Positions 35,571-47,615 of a DNA stretch of 64,000 nucleotides are shown one piece after another (the first letter of the stretch is position 1; the number at the start of each line of letters is the position of its first letter). The notes under the pieces were generated by a model. It searched no databases. It saw only the letters and a list, made by a program, of their open reading frames with translations, and was not told the DNA's origin. The DNA is from Glebionis coronaria (lineage: Eukaryota > Streptophyta > Magnoliopsida > Asterales > Asteraceae): contig CM046882.1 in assembly GCA_025667525.1 (NCBI GenBank), forward strand, positions 545,240,630-545,304,629, in the 5' to 3' direction. Position numbers and translations under genes: made by a program.

Positions 35571-37263
35571 TGATACACTTATTTGCATCGGGTTCAATTT
35601 TAGTTCTCTCGATATCCTCTCGAATTGATCTCGGCCTTAAGTGGAATGATTTGTTCTTGGTTACTAAAAAGGAGTTGGATTGTTTATCTATTTTTAAACT
35701 AATAACACTTAAATGCAATTGGCGTTGAGTAACTTAAAAACTTTGGAAGATTGACTAAATTGACAAGTTAAAATTGAGTGCTTGAAAACACAAAGGAAAG
35801 ATTAGAAAATTACTTTGAAAACTTAATTGAATTAATGCTTTAAAACTTGTTCTATCGGAGTACACTAAAATTATTTCTATCGGAATATAAGAGAATCAAA
35901 AGCATCGGAATGTAATCACAACTACCATCGGAATGTCCATGTTTGGTTCTATCGGAATGTTCAAGAACAAGCTGTCGCAATGACTGCCTATCGGAATGTG
36001 CCAGATCGGAATATTATTTCTATCGGAATATTGAAGACAAAAATTAGCCAGAGTTTCGACTAGAAAATGGACCTAAACCCCGTCGGAATGTGCCATCGCA
36101 ATATGCGATCGCAATCCCAGATCGGAATAGGGGGTACTTACAAACTATCGCAAAGTAAAACCCCTTTTGGGTTATTGCGATACCAAGACCAAAGAAGCTA
36201 TCGGAATGTGTTAAAACCCTACTTTTGCGATGGAAGCAAGTGTGTTCCGAAAATGGTGGCAACTTAAAACTCAATAAGCATGCACAATAAGCCAAGTGAT
36301 CCGTAACTTTAACACTTCAAAAAGATTAAATTTTATAGCTTTTGAAAACAAGAAACTTTAAAACTTAATAGACAAAACTTTTGAATGATTAAGTCTTATA
36401 AGAAATCCGAAATCAATAAGCTTGAACAAGCAATAAGCCGATAAGCATGGAGAGCTTATGGCTTATTCACGTAGAGCTTAAGAAGAAACAAGTAAACATT
36501 AAACTTTTAACACGAGCCAATCCAATAATCCAAACCGTATGGAATTCAACAATAGGATCAAGGACTTTGACAAATCAAGAAAAGTAGAAAAAGCTTAAAG
36601 AACTTAAAAGTTAAACTTGATTATGATTAATGAAATCAAAAGTACAAGAAAGCTTGAATTAAAAGATGAAAAACAAAGGAAAAGTTTAGTGAGAGAAAGT
36701 TTGGAACTTTCTCTCTCTAAAACTAGAGAGAAAATGAAAACTAAAGACTAGCTAAAACTAAGTGTGTGAAATTTTGTGAGGTGAAGGCTTTATATAGGCG
36801 TGTGTATGGTGTTGATGGGCTCTTGATTGGGCTTTGATTCGGGCTTCTTTTTCTTCTTTCTTCTTAAGTCTTCACGCGTCTTTTAAATAAACGTTTCCGA
36901 CTTGGATTTGAGAAGTGTCGGTGAATAATTCCAACTCGTCCTATAATATTTTATTTAATAGACTCGAGTTCTTCGACATATATGAATCTTCCATCTTTGG
37001 CTCTATTCTTCGATAAATCTTCAAATAGGCACAATGACTTCAAATCTTTTGCATCTCTTGGACAATAGACTTCGTCTTGAGTCTTTTTCCTTGATAAAAC
37101 CCGTGCAATCCCATGTTTTCTTTAATATTCATCCGGTCGACTCTGAAAACACAATAAACACAAAAACCACGCATAATTCCAAACAAATGATATTAAATAC
37201 GTGTTTTGGTCTCGTTTTAGCCCGATTTAAGTGGTAAAAGGATGGGTGTTTTCACACCTATCA
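35571..37263 (-). repeat. Athila 5' LTR
   Basis: 1693 bp, promoter-bearing LTR of the minus-strand element; TGATACACTTATT at its left end abuts the primer site and TATCA at its right end abuts the target duplication ATGAG. Confidence 0.95.
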
Positions 37264-37489
37264 ATGAGACCATGTATAATTAGAGGCTCATCACAGGACC
37301 AATGGAAATAACCTTATATTCGGACAACATACAATCGGGTCCCTTGTGTTCAATGTTAAATAAGTAAAGTATTCAAAACTCTTAGTTTCACAAGTAAGTT
37401 TTCGATGATTCTAAATCATATAGTAAGCAATTCAAGTTTTGTGAAAATTTTTAAGTAGTGCTTATATCACAATAAGTTACTTAGTTAAA

Positions 37490-37518
37490 ACTAGCATGTA
37501 CCCCCCTCGCGGGCTTAT
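37490..37518 (-). mobile_element. Helitron-like 3' terminus (candidate)
   Basis: On the minus strand, GCCCGCGAGGGGGG is followed by a short spacer and CTAGT, the 3' hairpin plus CTRR pattern of Helitrons. The 5' end (TC) to the right could not be placed. Confidence 0.4.
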
Positions 37519-39246
37519 AAAAACATATAAATCAATAAAAGAGAGGCTATGAACTCACATGATATAAAAATACACGTAGATCGAGGAATAACATCGGAAA
37601 TCTGACACATGACTTTGCAAGATAACAATTACTCCTTGATCGAGACCCCAATGATCGACATATGACCAAACGAGACCTACCATGATGAGATACGTCTTAG
37701 ATTCGAGACTATAACTAAGTCATACATATATGTAAGTAGTGTACTTTAGTATGTTTGGACATTGTATAAGTTTTATAAAACCTTTAACAATAATTTACCA
37801 TGTATTACCCATTTTGACAGTTAAGCCCATTGTAGCTCATTCGTGGCCCGTTACAAGTTCATGTGAGCTAAGCCCATCTCAAACTCAGTATTGAACTCCA
37901 AACTTATTATTAATCACATGTCCAATAATGGCTCAGTAGCCATTAAAGCGTGTGTTTGGCTTTATGACCCAATCTACTTTATATGCATTGCCGGTTCTAA
38001 AACGCCTCAAAATGATGTCAAATTAATATTTCACGATGGTTGGATATTAGTTCTTCTAATTATCAGTATATGAATGAGTCCATAGTTCCTGATAAGTTGG
38101 TCCTATCACTTCGGTTGTTATAACGATCAACACGTTTTACGTTAATTCAATATGATCCAATTCTTACAATATCCCGACATGCCCTGTAGTCTAGATCGTT
38201 TCTCCTTAACCGAGAGTCTTCTAGGTAAATTCGTTTTACCAAAATTATCCTCAACTCATGTACTTTACTGATCTTAAGTCCAATTAACCATAATTTATAT
38301 TTTTCATAGCTTAGTTACCCATTTTCATACTTAGAAACGTTGTTTGTGATTCGCAGCCAACTTCGATTCCACCGTTTCGGCCGCCATTACCAAAAACTGT
38401 TTGAAATTGATATACCATCCAATTGATTCTAATATTATATGATTTTATATACCACTTTTAAGTTTGCATATTTATAGGTTGGTATACGAAAATATGAGTT
38501 AACAGCCCATCAATACAACATGTCATATTCTGACCTTGTTTACTAAATCGACCATAACTTACTCTCCGGGAATCGCTCCGTGACATTCCGCCTGGAGAAT
38601 CCATCACCAAATAACCATCAACATGAATGATAAACCAAACTTTTAAAACTATTGAGGTTAACAAATAATTCTTTTTCCTACTAATCACAAACTACTCTTA
38701 TAAATATTATATTCATAATGCCCATCTAGTCATGCTTTAATTATTAATAATATACAATATCCAACACATACTAATTAGCTATTAAAAGATCAAACTCAGT
38801 AGTAAGATAAACTTTAGATATATACAAATCGATACATCAATTGAACTCAAATAAATAAAGATATACACCTTCAACAATGAAGAACAACTAGATGATAACT
38901 GCACCAAGGTGATCATTCTTCCAAAATCCTTATAAGCACTAATCCCACCTTGATTTAGCCATGAATTTAACCATTTATATAAGCTCTAAAATCATCCCTA
39001 AAATCCTTATATCACTTCCTTAACCAAGCTCCCAAGCTACAAATAACCATAGATGTATCAACACTAGTTACCAACTATCAATCTTCAACTAGTGTACAAT
39101 AAATTTTAGGTAGAAAATTAACGAATTATGTGTTGAGGGAGTGGATTTCGTGTAGATGGAGAAAACAAGAGAAATTTTATAAATTTTGGAGTTAACTATG
39201 TGAAAATGATTAGGTGTAATCTTATGTAAAGTTGTTAAACCACACA

Positions 39247-39545
39247 CTACGGTGGTGCCATAGTTGGGGTCGTACGGGTCGTACCTTACCAGCCTAAGAA
39301 CAATGGCTCACCGCACCTCACTCTCGTGCCATGGTTCTGGCACCGTATTTGCCAGCCAAGAAATGTTTGCATTGTGATTTTTTTAATTATTAAAGTAGGG
39401 TATATGTGGACCCCTTATACTATTTGTTACCCTTATAGCACCATTTTTTTCGTGGCTCCCTGCTACCTCATAAAATGTGGTGCCATAGCCTACATGTCAG
39501 CTATGGCACCACTTTTAGCTATGACACTACACCACTGTACCTAGT
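39247..39545. repeat. GTGGTGCCATAG repeat block, possible small CACTA-like MITE
   Basis: Begins CACTACGGTGGTGCCATAG and ends ..CACCACTGTACCTAGTG; GGTGCCATAG or its reverse complement recurs inside (about 39480, 39502). The ends are only loosely inverted and I see no clear 3-bp duplication. Confidence 0.3.
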
Positions 39546-40889
39546 GCTTTTAGGAAGAGTACATGTGTCCATAACATGTGTAGTTTAACACAAACTTGAC
39601 ACATAGTGGCATAGAGTGTATCATCCACTAACCATAATATAAGTGAGGTGAATTAATTAAAAACTTGCCCCGCAATTTGCAAAAGCGGGTATTAACGAAG
39701 CTCGATATTTTAAAAGTTACGCGATTTGGAAGATATTCGTATAACACGAAAAATAAAACGATCGATATAAAATAAAAATGTCAACATTCGGAGAACATTG
39801 ATATTTCGGTTAATAATGAGGCTTATAATTTAATCAATGTTAACGCGTTATATAAGTGAATGACGCCTAAAGGTTTAACTTAAATTACAAAAAATGCTCG
39901 TAAAACGAAAAATTAAAGTGAATACAATAGAAAAAGTATTTCTATGTCATAACGAGAATATTTACGGTCGATGACGTTAGCAGACTTTGTTGTTAAATAA
40001 TAATATACACATATTCGATACGCTAAAGTCCTAACCTTTTCAGGTAGCTGAGAATTCAATATTATCCGTAAAAACGAACATGGTAAATAAAAGTCGGGTT
40101 ATAAATATTGGTCCAAAAATTACGAATTGCTACATTAGTATTAAATACTTATATGCGAATATTGTGATAAATTATCTCAAAAGTGACGTATATCATTATT
40201 ATCATTCGCCTTACAAAAAAGTTACATATTTAAAGTTTTTACATGATGTATAATCAATTAAATAATTAGTAATAAGGAAAATGAGGAATTATTTATTCAA
40301 CTAAACAATCACATGGAAGAAAAACAGTCAGGGTAGAAACACGTCAACTTATATATATATAACCAAATCGGGTTTCCTTTTAATTAAAAAGTTGCATTAA
40401 AAAAATATGCAAGGAGAAATATATTACTCGATTATATGTTGTTTATCCCGATATATCTTAATTTATTTATCACACTTGAGTTATAAAAACACGTTATTAC
40501 TTAATCATTCTATCTTTGTAGGACAAAACAAGTTAGTTATCAGATTACATTTTCCAGTAAAGTAATTAACCATGAAAAACTTATTTGACTAAATGAACCT
40601 TAAGATCAAAATTTGACCCTTGAGGCAAATCACGTGCACCATTGAACTTGTAACTTGATCCGGATCTATATTTACAACTTGACATGAACCCACTAAAGCC
40701 CCTGAATCCAATCTTCATGAATGAAAAAAGGTTCTTTGTATCGTTATCTTTTTTGGTAATTTTTATCTAAATATATATTCTGTGATTCGTTATTTATCTA
40801 AATAGTTGTTTACATAATTGTTTGTAATGGTAACAAACAAGTGTGGCATATGTTTTCGCCTCTAAAGGGTTTATGGTTTTAGTGAAAAT

Positions 40890-41350
40890 ACCATGACAAC
40901 ATTGATGAGACTGCAATTATACATAGTCTCATCATCTAAATCGGGCTTAAAACGCTTAAAATATCATCAAAATACCCAAAAATATGCTTGTGCTTGTTCA
41001 TTGTGTATTTTAGGTAAGGATATCATGAAATCAACAAAAGATCACAAGAATCAAGCAAAAACGAACACGGGAAACGAAGCCGCACAAAGAACCGGACCAG
41101 AATCATGAATTTTCATTGAAGTCCTTGAAGTTTGAAGATTTGGCAAGATTGGTCCCTCTACTTTTGAAGACGTCATTTTATACCCCTGTAAAACCTCAAA
41201 ATTACGTATGGGTCCCTAAAATATCAAGTATATGCATAAATGGTCCTTGAAATTTGATGAATATGCAAGATTAGCGCTTGGAACAAGTTTGATAAAATTG
41301 TTGTGGCCAAAATGGGAAAAATGAAACTTGGTTATAAAGGGATTTCAAAG
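40890..41350. repeat. Diverged repeat, inverted relative of 25740-26053
   Basis: Reverse complement matches 25740-26053 joined to 37264-37290 (e.g. GATGAGACTATGTATAATT), confirming that the Athila element inserted into a member of this family. Confidence 0.65.
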
Positions 41351-44300
41351 TTGTGCTGTTTAAAAGTTAAGTGACAAACCTTTGGGAATCGGAGGACCAT
41401 ATGCGACCAGACAACCAAACATACCCACCCAACCAAATCATGCCATGTCACCTCATCAACCAATCAGCACACACCACCTCCTCACACTCACCACGTCATC
41501 ATCCACTCACAACAAAACCGGATTTATTAATCACTCAGTTTGTAAAAATGTTTTCAAATTATATTCCCACTAAACACTTCTTTTTATCTCTAAATCTGAT
41601 TAAACCCACACACTAACACACACCTAAGAACACTAAACCTAGATCCTAATTACCCATAAAACTAAAGGGGTTTTCCCCTATTTTTCCCGATCACCAATAA
41701 ACCCCACCCTTATTCAAACCCACTCACAAAAACATCTCCACATGAACCCCTAGACCCCACGAAGACCTCCCCTGTCCCCTGCTTGTTCTAAAATAGCAAT
41801 GAAGAATCTTGCCAGCAAGATAAACGACTCCAACAGATTTCTTGTTCTCCAATAGTCTTCTAAACGGCTGAGATTGGTCCAAAGACAGCTCATATCACAT
41901 GGCTTTGGCAGAAAGATTCGCAAGACCAGATTTGAAGACTTTTACAAGGGCAAAAATGGGAATTTCATTGATTTGGGTTTTAGTCATTGTATTTTTTTTA
42001 TTCAGTGTCTAGATTCTTCTACTTGTAGTATAAATACATGCCGACTTGTGGCATTATATTTTTGTTCCAGCTTTTGTAAATTTTTAAATTTCAATGAATA
42101 TTTAGAGTGTTAATTTTATAAAATCTACTTAAACCGAGTTCCTTTGTTATCCTATTTTTAGTGTAACTTCTAAATTTTGATGCAAGTTAATATAGTTTTT
42201 CATCAAAAGTGAGTTATTTTGTTCAAAAGTTTTTGACAAAACTGATTTTTGAGATCCTTGGGTTCACAAGGGATTGCAACCTTGGTTCTTACAAAACCAA
42301 GGTGTATTGAGCTTGTTAATCCAAGTTACATTCCAGTTGTAACTTGTTTTGGTTTCAAGGTCCTTCAAAAAGTATTGAGAATTTTAAGATTTTTCATATA
42401 AATTTTTTTTCATCTTTTTCTGTTTTCATTTACTGTAGCAAAAGCCCTTCAACAACTTGCCTGACAAAAAAGTTGTTGAGGAGTCTAATTACTTGAAGTG
42501 TATTTTCTCTTTTGTTATAACAGGTACAATCCTTTTTGAAGATATATAGGGGTGTTGGACTGCGGTAGTCCCACCCCTTATTTCTCTACATCAACAGTCA
42601 TATCATAACCATAAGCTCAGTTTTTAAGCTAAAAGGAGATGGCATTCAGCCATTGAGGGGCCTGGATGTGGGTCTCTCTAGGTAAAATTGGGCTTGAACC
42701 CTCTTTTTCGTTATAAAATTGAGTTTTATGTGACTTTTGTGGTTTGACTGTTTTTGTGATTAGTTTAAGCTTTGTTTATGATCATTTATGTTTAATATGC
42801 ATGTTAGGATAAGTTTATATCAATTTGGAAGTGGTATGCTTGATTATGCTTCATAAAATTTTAGTTAACAGAATTTAAGGGGTGTTTGGATTTGGGATTT
42901 AAGGCAAGTTGGTGACAAAATTTTGGTTTAGAAACCAGTCAAACACACTTTAATAGTCTTTACTAGGTAATATCAGTAGTTGGTTTAAGTTTTGTGTGTT
43001 GGAACCAAAATATTGCATTCTAGTTCTTGGTAAAAAAAATGGTCTAGATATTCAGTAAGCTACAAGAGGTTTGTTTTAGAAATTTCTTGGTTATAATCTT
43101 GCACATCTGATAGATATAGGTGTTATCTAGGATTGTGTGTTGGTGATTTGTGGTTTGGTGTTTGATTGAGTGAGTATTGAGCCTTTGAATCCCACTCATT
43201 TGCCAAATATATCAGCAAAAGCCCACATACCCCCATTTAGCTTCACAGTGATTGTTATTGGCTATATTTGGTGTGATTCTTGTGTGTAACTTGTTATTTT
43301 TCTTGTTTATCTTGACTCCCTACACTCCACTGAGGGTAGGGGTGCCTTTGTTTCCAAGTAAAACCAAGTAACAAAGAAGTTACAACCTCAAAACCCAACA
43401 AACCTCATTTTTTGTTTAGGTCAGTGGGAACTAGGTTCCCACTGCTTGCTTGTTGGTTGCCACTGCCTGGGTAAAAGACAAACAGCCCACTAGGTGTCAC
43501 TATCACTTTTCCAGTTTTTTGTCTTTAGTGGTGATTTTTCACCCTTTTTTAGTATTTCCAATTTTCCTATTTTTGTTATTTTATTTTAGGATTTTTCATT
43601 AAGTTTATTTTATTTTACTGTTCATTTGCTATTTTTTAGATTTAAATTGAATTAAATTAGTTTTTATTAATCTGTTTTTTGTCTTTTAGTGCAAAATTTT
43701 GATATTTTTCAGTTTTAAAAATTTTCTTAGATTCAAAATATTATTTTAATATTTTTAGTTTAAAAAGTTTTATTGCTCACTCTTTTAAAGTATTTTTTAG
43801 ATTTAATTTTAGTTTAAATAGTTTTTGATTGTGACTGTTTTGTCCTTTAGTGTAAAAAGTTTCTTTTTTTCAAACTTTTTCATTTTTCTACTATTCATTA
43901 ATATAAAATAGGATTTTTGAAAAAGTAAGTTTATTTTTAGCATTATTTTATTATTTTCAATCATTATTTTAGTTTAAAAAGTGTTTTTAGTGTTTTAAAA
44001 TTAGAAAAATTGTCTTTAAAATTTAGGAAAAATACTTTTTAGTCTTTAAATAATATAACTGAGTTATTAGTTCAATAAAAGAATATTTTGGGCTTTTCTT
44101 AATTATATTTAATTTTAGGGCTTTAATTAGCATTTAAAATTAAATATTTAATTAATAAACGGTTTTAAAATTTATTTATTAAATTTTTATTCTTAATTAT
44201 ATTATTTTAGACTTAGTTTTAATTTTTAAATAATTTTTAGGTTTAATTTTTAATTTTTTCGCGTTTTACGTAATTACGTTATCGTTTTACGTCAATACGT

Positions 44301-44630
44301 CGTAGTGTAATCGTAGTCATAGCTCGTCTTTAATTTTCTCTCTTCTAAACCAAAACGACACTAATCTAAATTTGATTTTATATATTTGGCACTTAATTCA
44401 CACACCTCCGCCGAGAATGAACTCGCACTTATTCGATTCGTCGGTTTTCCTAAATTGTCGAGTTTAAGACTTGCCCGCATTATACGCGTTTTTCCTAAAA
44501 CGTGTACGAAAATCCTACATCAACATCCATATCCACAACGATTTATGCAAGTTGTTTGGTGTGATGTAATAAACGTTGAAAGTGAATCAAATAAATGAAA
44601 CACGGTGATGTTTGAGTAAAAATGTAACTT
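41351..44630. other. Intergenic, no gene recognised
   Basis: No coding or RNA gene seen. 43540-44260 is strikingly T-rich on the plus strand with recurring TTTTTAGTTTAAA-like text. At 44263-44310 four ACGT cores occur within about 45 bp (TTTTACGTAATTACGTTATC and following). Confidence 0.4.
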
Positions 44631-44639
44631 ACTTTAGGA

Positions 44640-45010
44640 AAAGTAAGAAACAAACGTGGTAAGTATAAGTTTAAATGTTTAGGAAAACGTAAAAACCAAC
44701 GTTTAGTTCGTTCTCGAAGGAGGTGTGGTTTTGTAGGCCAAAATTAAACGGATTTGAATTAGTTTCGTTTTTGGAATGAGAAAAGGGTTGAAAACTAAAG
44801 GCGAGTTACACTAAAAAGATTACACTACGTCGAATGCGTTTTCACGCAAAACGAGACGAAAAATAAAAAGTAAATGAAAAATTCTAAAACTTTGCAAATA
44901 AATCCTAAAAAGTATTACAAGCAATAAAAAATCAAGAAAACTTTTTAATTAATTATTATTTAATTTTAAAATCTATTTAAAGACCTAAAATAAAAAATAA
45001 ACAAGAAAAA
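44640..45010. repeat. Dispersed repeat related to 10980-11390
   Basis: Shares GTTCGTTCTC, TTGCAAATAAATC and the AATTAATTATTATTTAATTT block followed by AAAATCTATTTAAAGACC with 10980-11390, same strand. Confidence 0.65.
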
Positions 45011-45348
45011 GTTAAATTCAAGATTTTAATGTTTGTAAACCTCCATCCTATTTTATAAAAGCTAAAAGTAATTGTTCTAAAATTTTAAAACTAAGTTTTC
45101 TATTTTTAAAGACTTAAATAAATACTGAAAATAAAATAATGATTAAAAATAATAAAAGAAAAAGGAAAATCTAAAACTTTTTGGGAAAGTCTAAAAAGTT
45201 AACTAGAATCTAGAAAAAATATAAAGAAGGCACACGCTTATTTAGATAAGCTAGAATAAGCTTAAATACCCACGGCTTATTTAAAACCGGATGAAAAGAA
45301 AACTTGCTTAAATAAAACATGAAGTGAAACCTAAACAAGAACGAAAGC

Positions 45349-45412
45349 TTGGTACAGTGGTAAGACTTGGAACCCCTACAGGCCACTAGTTTGAATCCAG
45401 GCCAAGAATTTT
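45349..45412 (+). repeat. tRNA-like (SINE-like) sequence
   Basis: GCTTGGTACAGTGGTAAGAC resembles a Pol III A box and GTTTGAATCCAGGCC a B box 30-odd bp later. No full cloverleaf; followed by T-rich text. Probably a tRNA-derived repeat head. Confidence 0.35.
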
Positions 45413-46264
45413 TTTAATTTTATATATTTTTTGTTTTCTTTTTGGACAACTCGACCCCGCAAGCAGTTGGCTTGTGTGGAGTGAAAATAAGCACGAAATA
45501 AAGCAAATTAAGCACTAATAAGCCATTTAATGAAACATATAAGGTAAAAATGAGCTAATGCCATAGTCTACACTATCAGATAAAGGGGAAGAAATCAGAC
45601 AAGAAGAAGACTTATTGCTGATGCAAAGTGAAAAAATGTGAGTTTTAAGCTAACAAAAATTTAAAAATAAGCTGATTAAACACAAAATCTACCTAAAAAA
45701 GATCTAAAGCAATGCTAGACCTAACAGGTTCCTAAATGGTAAAAACTAAAACACAAAATCAAACACTTGAGGCCATCTATTGTGATTTGCTTGTTTTGTG
45801 TTCAAAGGCTTGCAAAGTTGGGCCACAATCTTTGCAACGAAGAACACTCACCAACCCAATATCACCAGATGTGCAGATACAACCAACAAAAATCCCTACT
45901 ACACTACCAGATATCATATTTGTACTAAGATAAAACAAAACACAAAGAGATAAATCTAAAACATGCAAATCAAAACATTAAACCAACAATATGAAATCAG
46001 AGGCAAATTTGGACTACACTATCATGAACAAAGATGTGCATGTTGTTAAATTCATGTTTTATGTCTCATAAACCCTAGAATTAACATTACCAAACACCCT
46101 TTTTTACCACAGATTTCAACTTTAACATACTAAACTGAACATTAAGCTACTATCAATCAAGTGAACAACTTAATCATGCATAAGAACAAATATTAACTAA
46201 GATTAAGCTACAAGGAAAATCAAGAACAGGCACAAAAGCAATTTCACCACACCACAAAATCAAG

Positions 46265-46366
46265 TACATTTACACTATGAGGTCTCTAAGCCTAACCTTA
46301 GAAGTGTACATCCACATTTACACTATGAGGTCTCTAAGCATAACCTTAGAAGTGTACATTTCATGG
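46265..46366. repeat. 48-bp tandem duplication
   Basis: Two near-identical copies of a 48-bp unit containing CACTATGAGGTCTCTAAGC, one base different (CCTAACC against CATAACC). Confidence 0.9.
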
Positions 46367-46387
46367 GCTTGTTTTTTGCTATTTTAC

Positions 46388-46413
46388 AAAATATATATAT
46401 ATATATATATATA
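46388..46413. repeat. (TA)n microsatellite
   Basis: About 12 TA units. Confidence 0.95.
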
Positions 46414-46942
46414 TTCATCATTTATAGTTTAATTTACTCCTTTAAAAAAACTATAAGTTTCATATATTATTTATAAATTTTGTATTGTATTTTTATTAAG
46501 TAATATGAATTTATTTTGGTTAAAAATCATGAAAAATAAAATAAAATAGATAGTGATTTGTCTCGAATGAAAATCTGAGGTTTATTATGATAAGATTTTT
46601 TTTTGGAATAACCGTGTTAGGTGACTTGACACCCCGTGAAACTTAAATAACCAAGAATTTTCTCTTCATGACACCTAGAGTTCTTAAACCGTATATTTAT
46701 TTCGAGCTTAGCCCAACTAAACTAATATCGTCTAACAATAACTAGCATGAAGTTAACCATCCAGATGGAGTACCTAATTAATTAGTTCAATAATTACTTA
46801 AAAACGACAATGATATAGTAATTGGAACAAAATGCAATATGCAAAGAATGTTCATACATATAAAGCACCTTAGCAAGAAGTGGTTATTTAAATTTTGCAT
46901 ACAAAATCAATCAGCAATTCAAAATAGTTTTCGAATGCCAAT

Positions 46943-47431
46943 TCATAACAAAAATATGTCATACATGTATCCGCATGTTGGAAAACCATCACACTCAAAC
47001 TTCGTATAATTTCCTCCATAAAAAACCGTTTCGACGCCTACATAGTCTTCATTCGAAAAGTTCCACCCAAATCTATACGAAAATCTCAGGGACCATCCAG
47101 GTTGTTTGGACTCGCCTCTAACTTGATATGTAAGAAACTGTGTGTCTTTGCTTTCATGTCTGATACCTTCCAATAGGTATTTGACGGGCACATGTAGTTG
47201 TCCCAAAATGTTATCATTCTCGACCTCCTGAATCTTGATTACCAGAACTTCTCCTCCAGGCTCATTCATTGTGAATTTGATAGGTTCCGAAGCTCCATTT
47301 TTGTCGAATGAGGCTCGTACCTCCTCCTTGTCCCAGATGGAACAGACTGCATATGCGTCTAATGAATTAGTGTTGTTCTTGAAACTTCGTGCGGAGGTGA
47401 GTGTGAGCTCTAAACTACTCCTTAGATCCAT
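46943..47431 (-). CDS. SRC2-like C2-domain protein, intact
   Basis: A single-exon coding region of 162 codons. Residues about 5-120 form a C2 domain of the plant SRC2 (soybean genes regulated by cold) type: LELTLTSARSF, LDAYAVCSIW, PIKFTMNEPGG, VLVIKIQEV, the hallmark GQLHVPVKYLLEG and FLTYQVRGES, then GWSLRFSYRFGW. Such proteins bind membranes, often with Ca2+, and act in stress signalling; here only a few acidic residues are in the usual Ca2+ loops, so Ca2+ binding is uncertain. The C-terminal 40 residues are Gly/Tyr/Cys-containing and short, without the long Pro-rich tail of typical SRC2. A 5' leader with intron is inferred upstream, and a 4.3-kb Mutator-like element sits in that intron. 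Copy A (11391-11837) is broken. Confidence 0.82.
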   Translation of the reverse strand: MDLRSSLELTLTSARSFKNNTNSLDAYAVCSIWDKEEVRASFDKNGASEPIKFTMNEPGGEVLVIKIQEVENDNILGQLHVPVKYLLEGIRHESKDTQFLTYQVRGESKQPGWSLRFSYRFGWNFSNEDYVGVETVFYGGNYTKFECDGFPTCGYMYDIFLL

Positions 47432-47615
47432 GATCGTACTCGATATCTGTTAAATCACATGCATGCTGTAGGTTAGGAAATATGTAAATTTCTATATGAT
47501 AAAATTACATTTGTATACTTGTATATATAAACGTAAATATTAATAACTCTACAACTCAATGACTATTTTTACTATTGATGTGTTACATGCAACATAATTA
47601 CTACTACCACGCAGG

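Larger units (their letters stand above)
26059..37263 (-). mobile_element. Athila-type Ty3/Gypsy LTR retrotransposon, complete and young
   Basis: Two LTRs of 1692 and 1693 bp, TGATAGG..TGTATCA on the minus strand, flanked by the 5-bp duplication ATGAG (26054-26058 and 37264-37268). The element carries a tRNA-Asp-type primer site, one gag-pol frame, a 1.9-kb non-coding 3' part and a polypurine tract beside the 3' LTR. The gag type, [11 protein letters not shown] box, long LTRs and primer site fit the Athila lineage; no env-like frame remains. LTRs differ at about five internal sites by eye, so insertion is recent. It split an older repeat (25740-26053 / 37264 onwards). Confidence 0.95.
37264..40889. 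other. Intergenic, repeat-derived, no gene recognised
   Basis: Continues the repeat split by Athila for about 40 bp, then A/T-rich text without long frames. A Helitron-like 3' end lies at 37490-37518 and a small inverted-repeat candidate at about 39247-39545. Confidence 0.4.

Noticed and set aside
35456..35728. 90-codon frame across the Athila LTR/primer-site boundary
   Set aside because: Runs through LTR, primer site and leader on the strand opposite to the element; chance frame.
24600..42700. 24600-26053 and 40890-42700 considered as an LTR pair
   Set aside because: They are in opposite orientation and too diverged; they are two members of a dispersed family.
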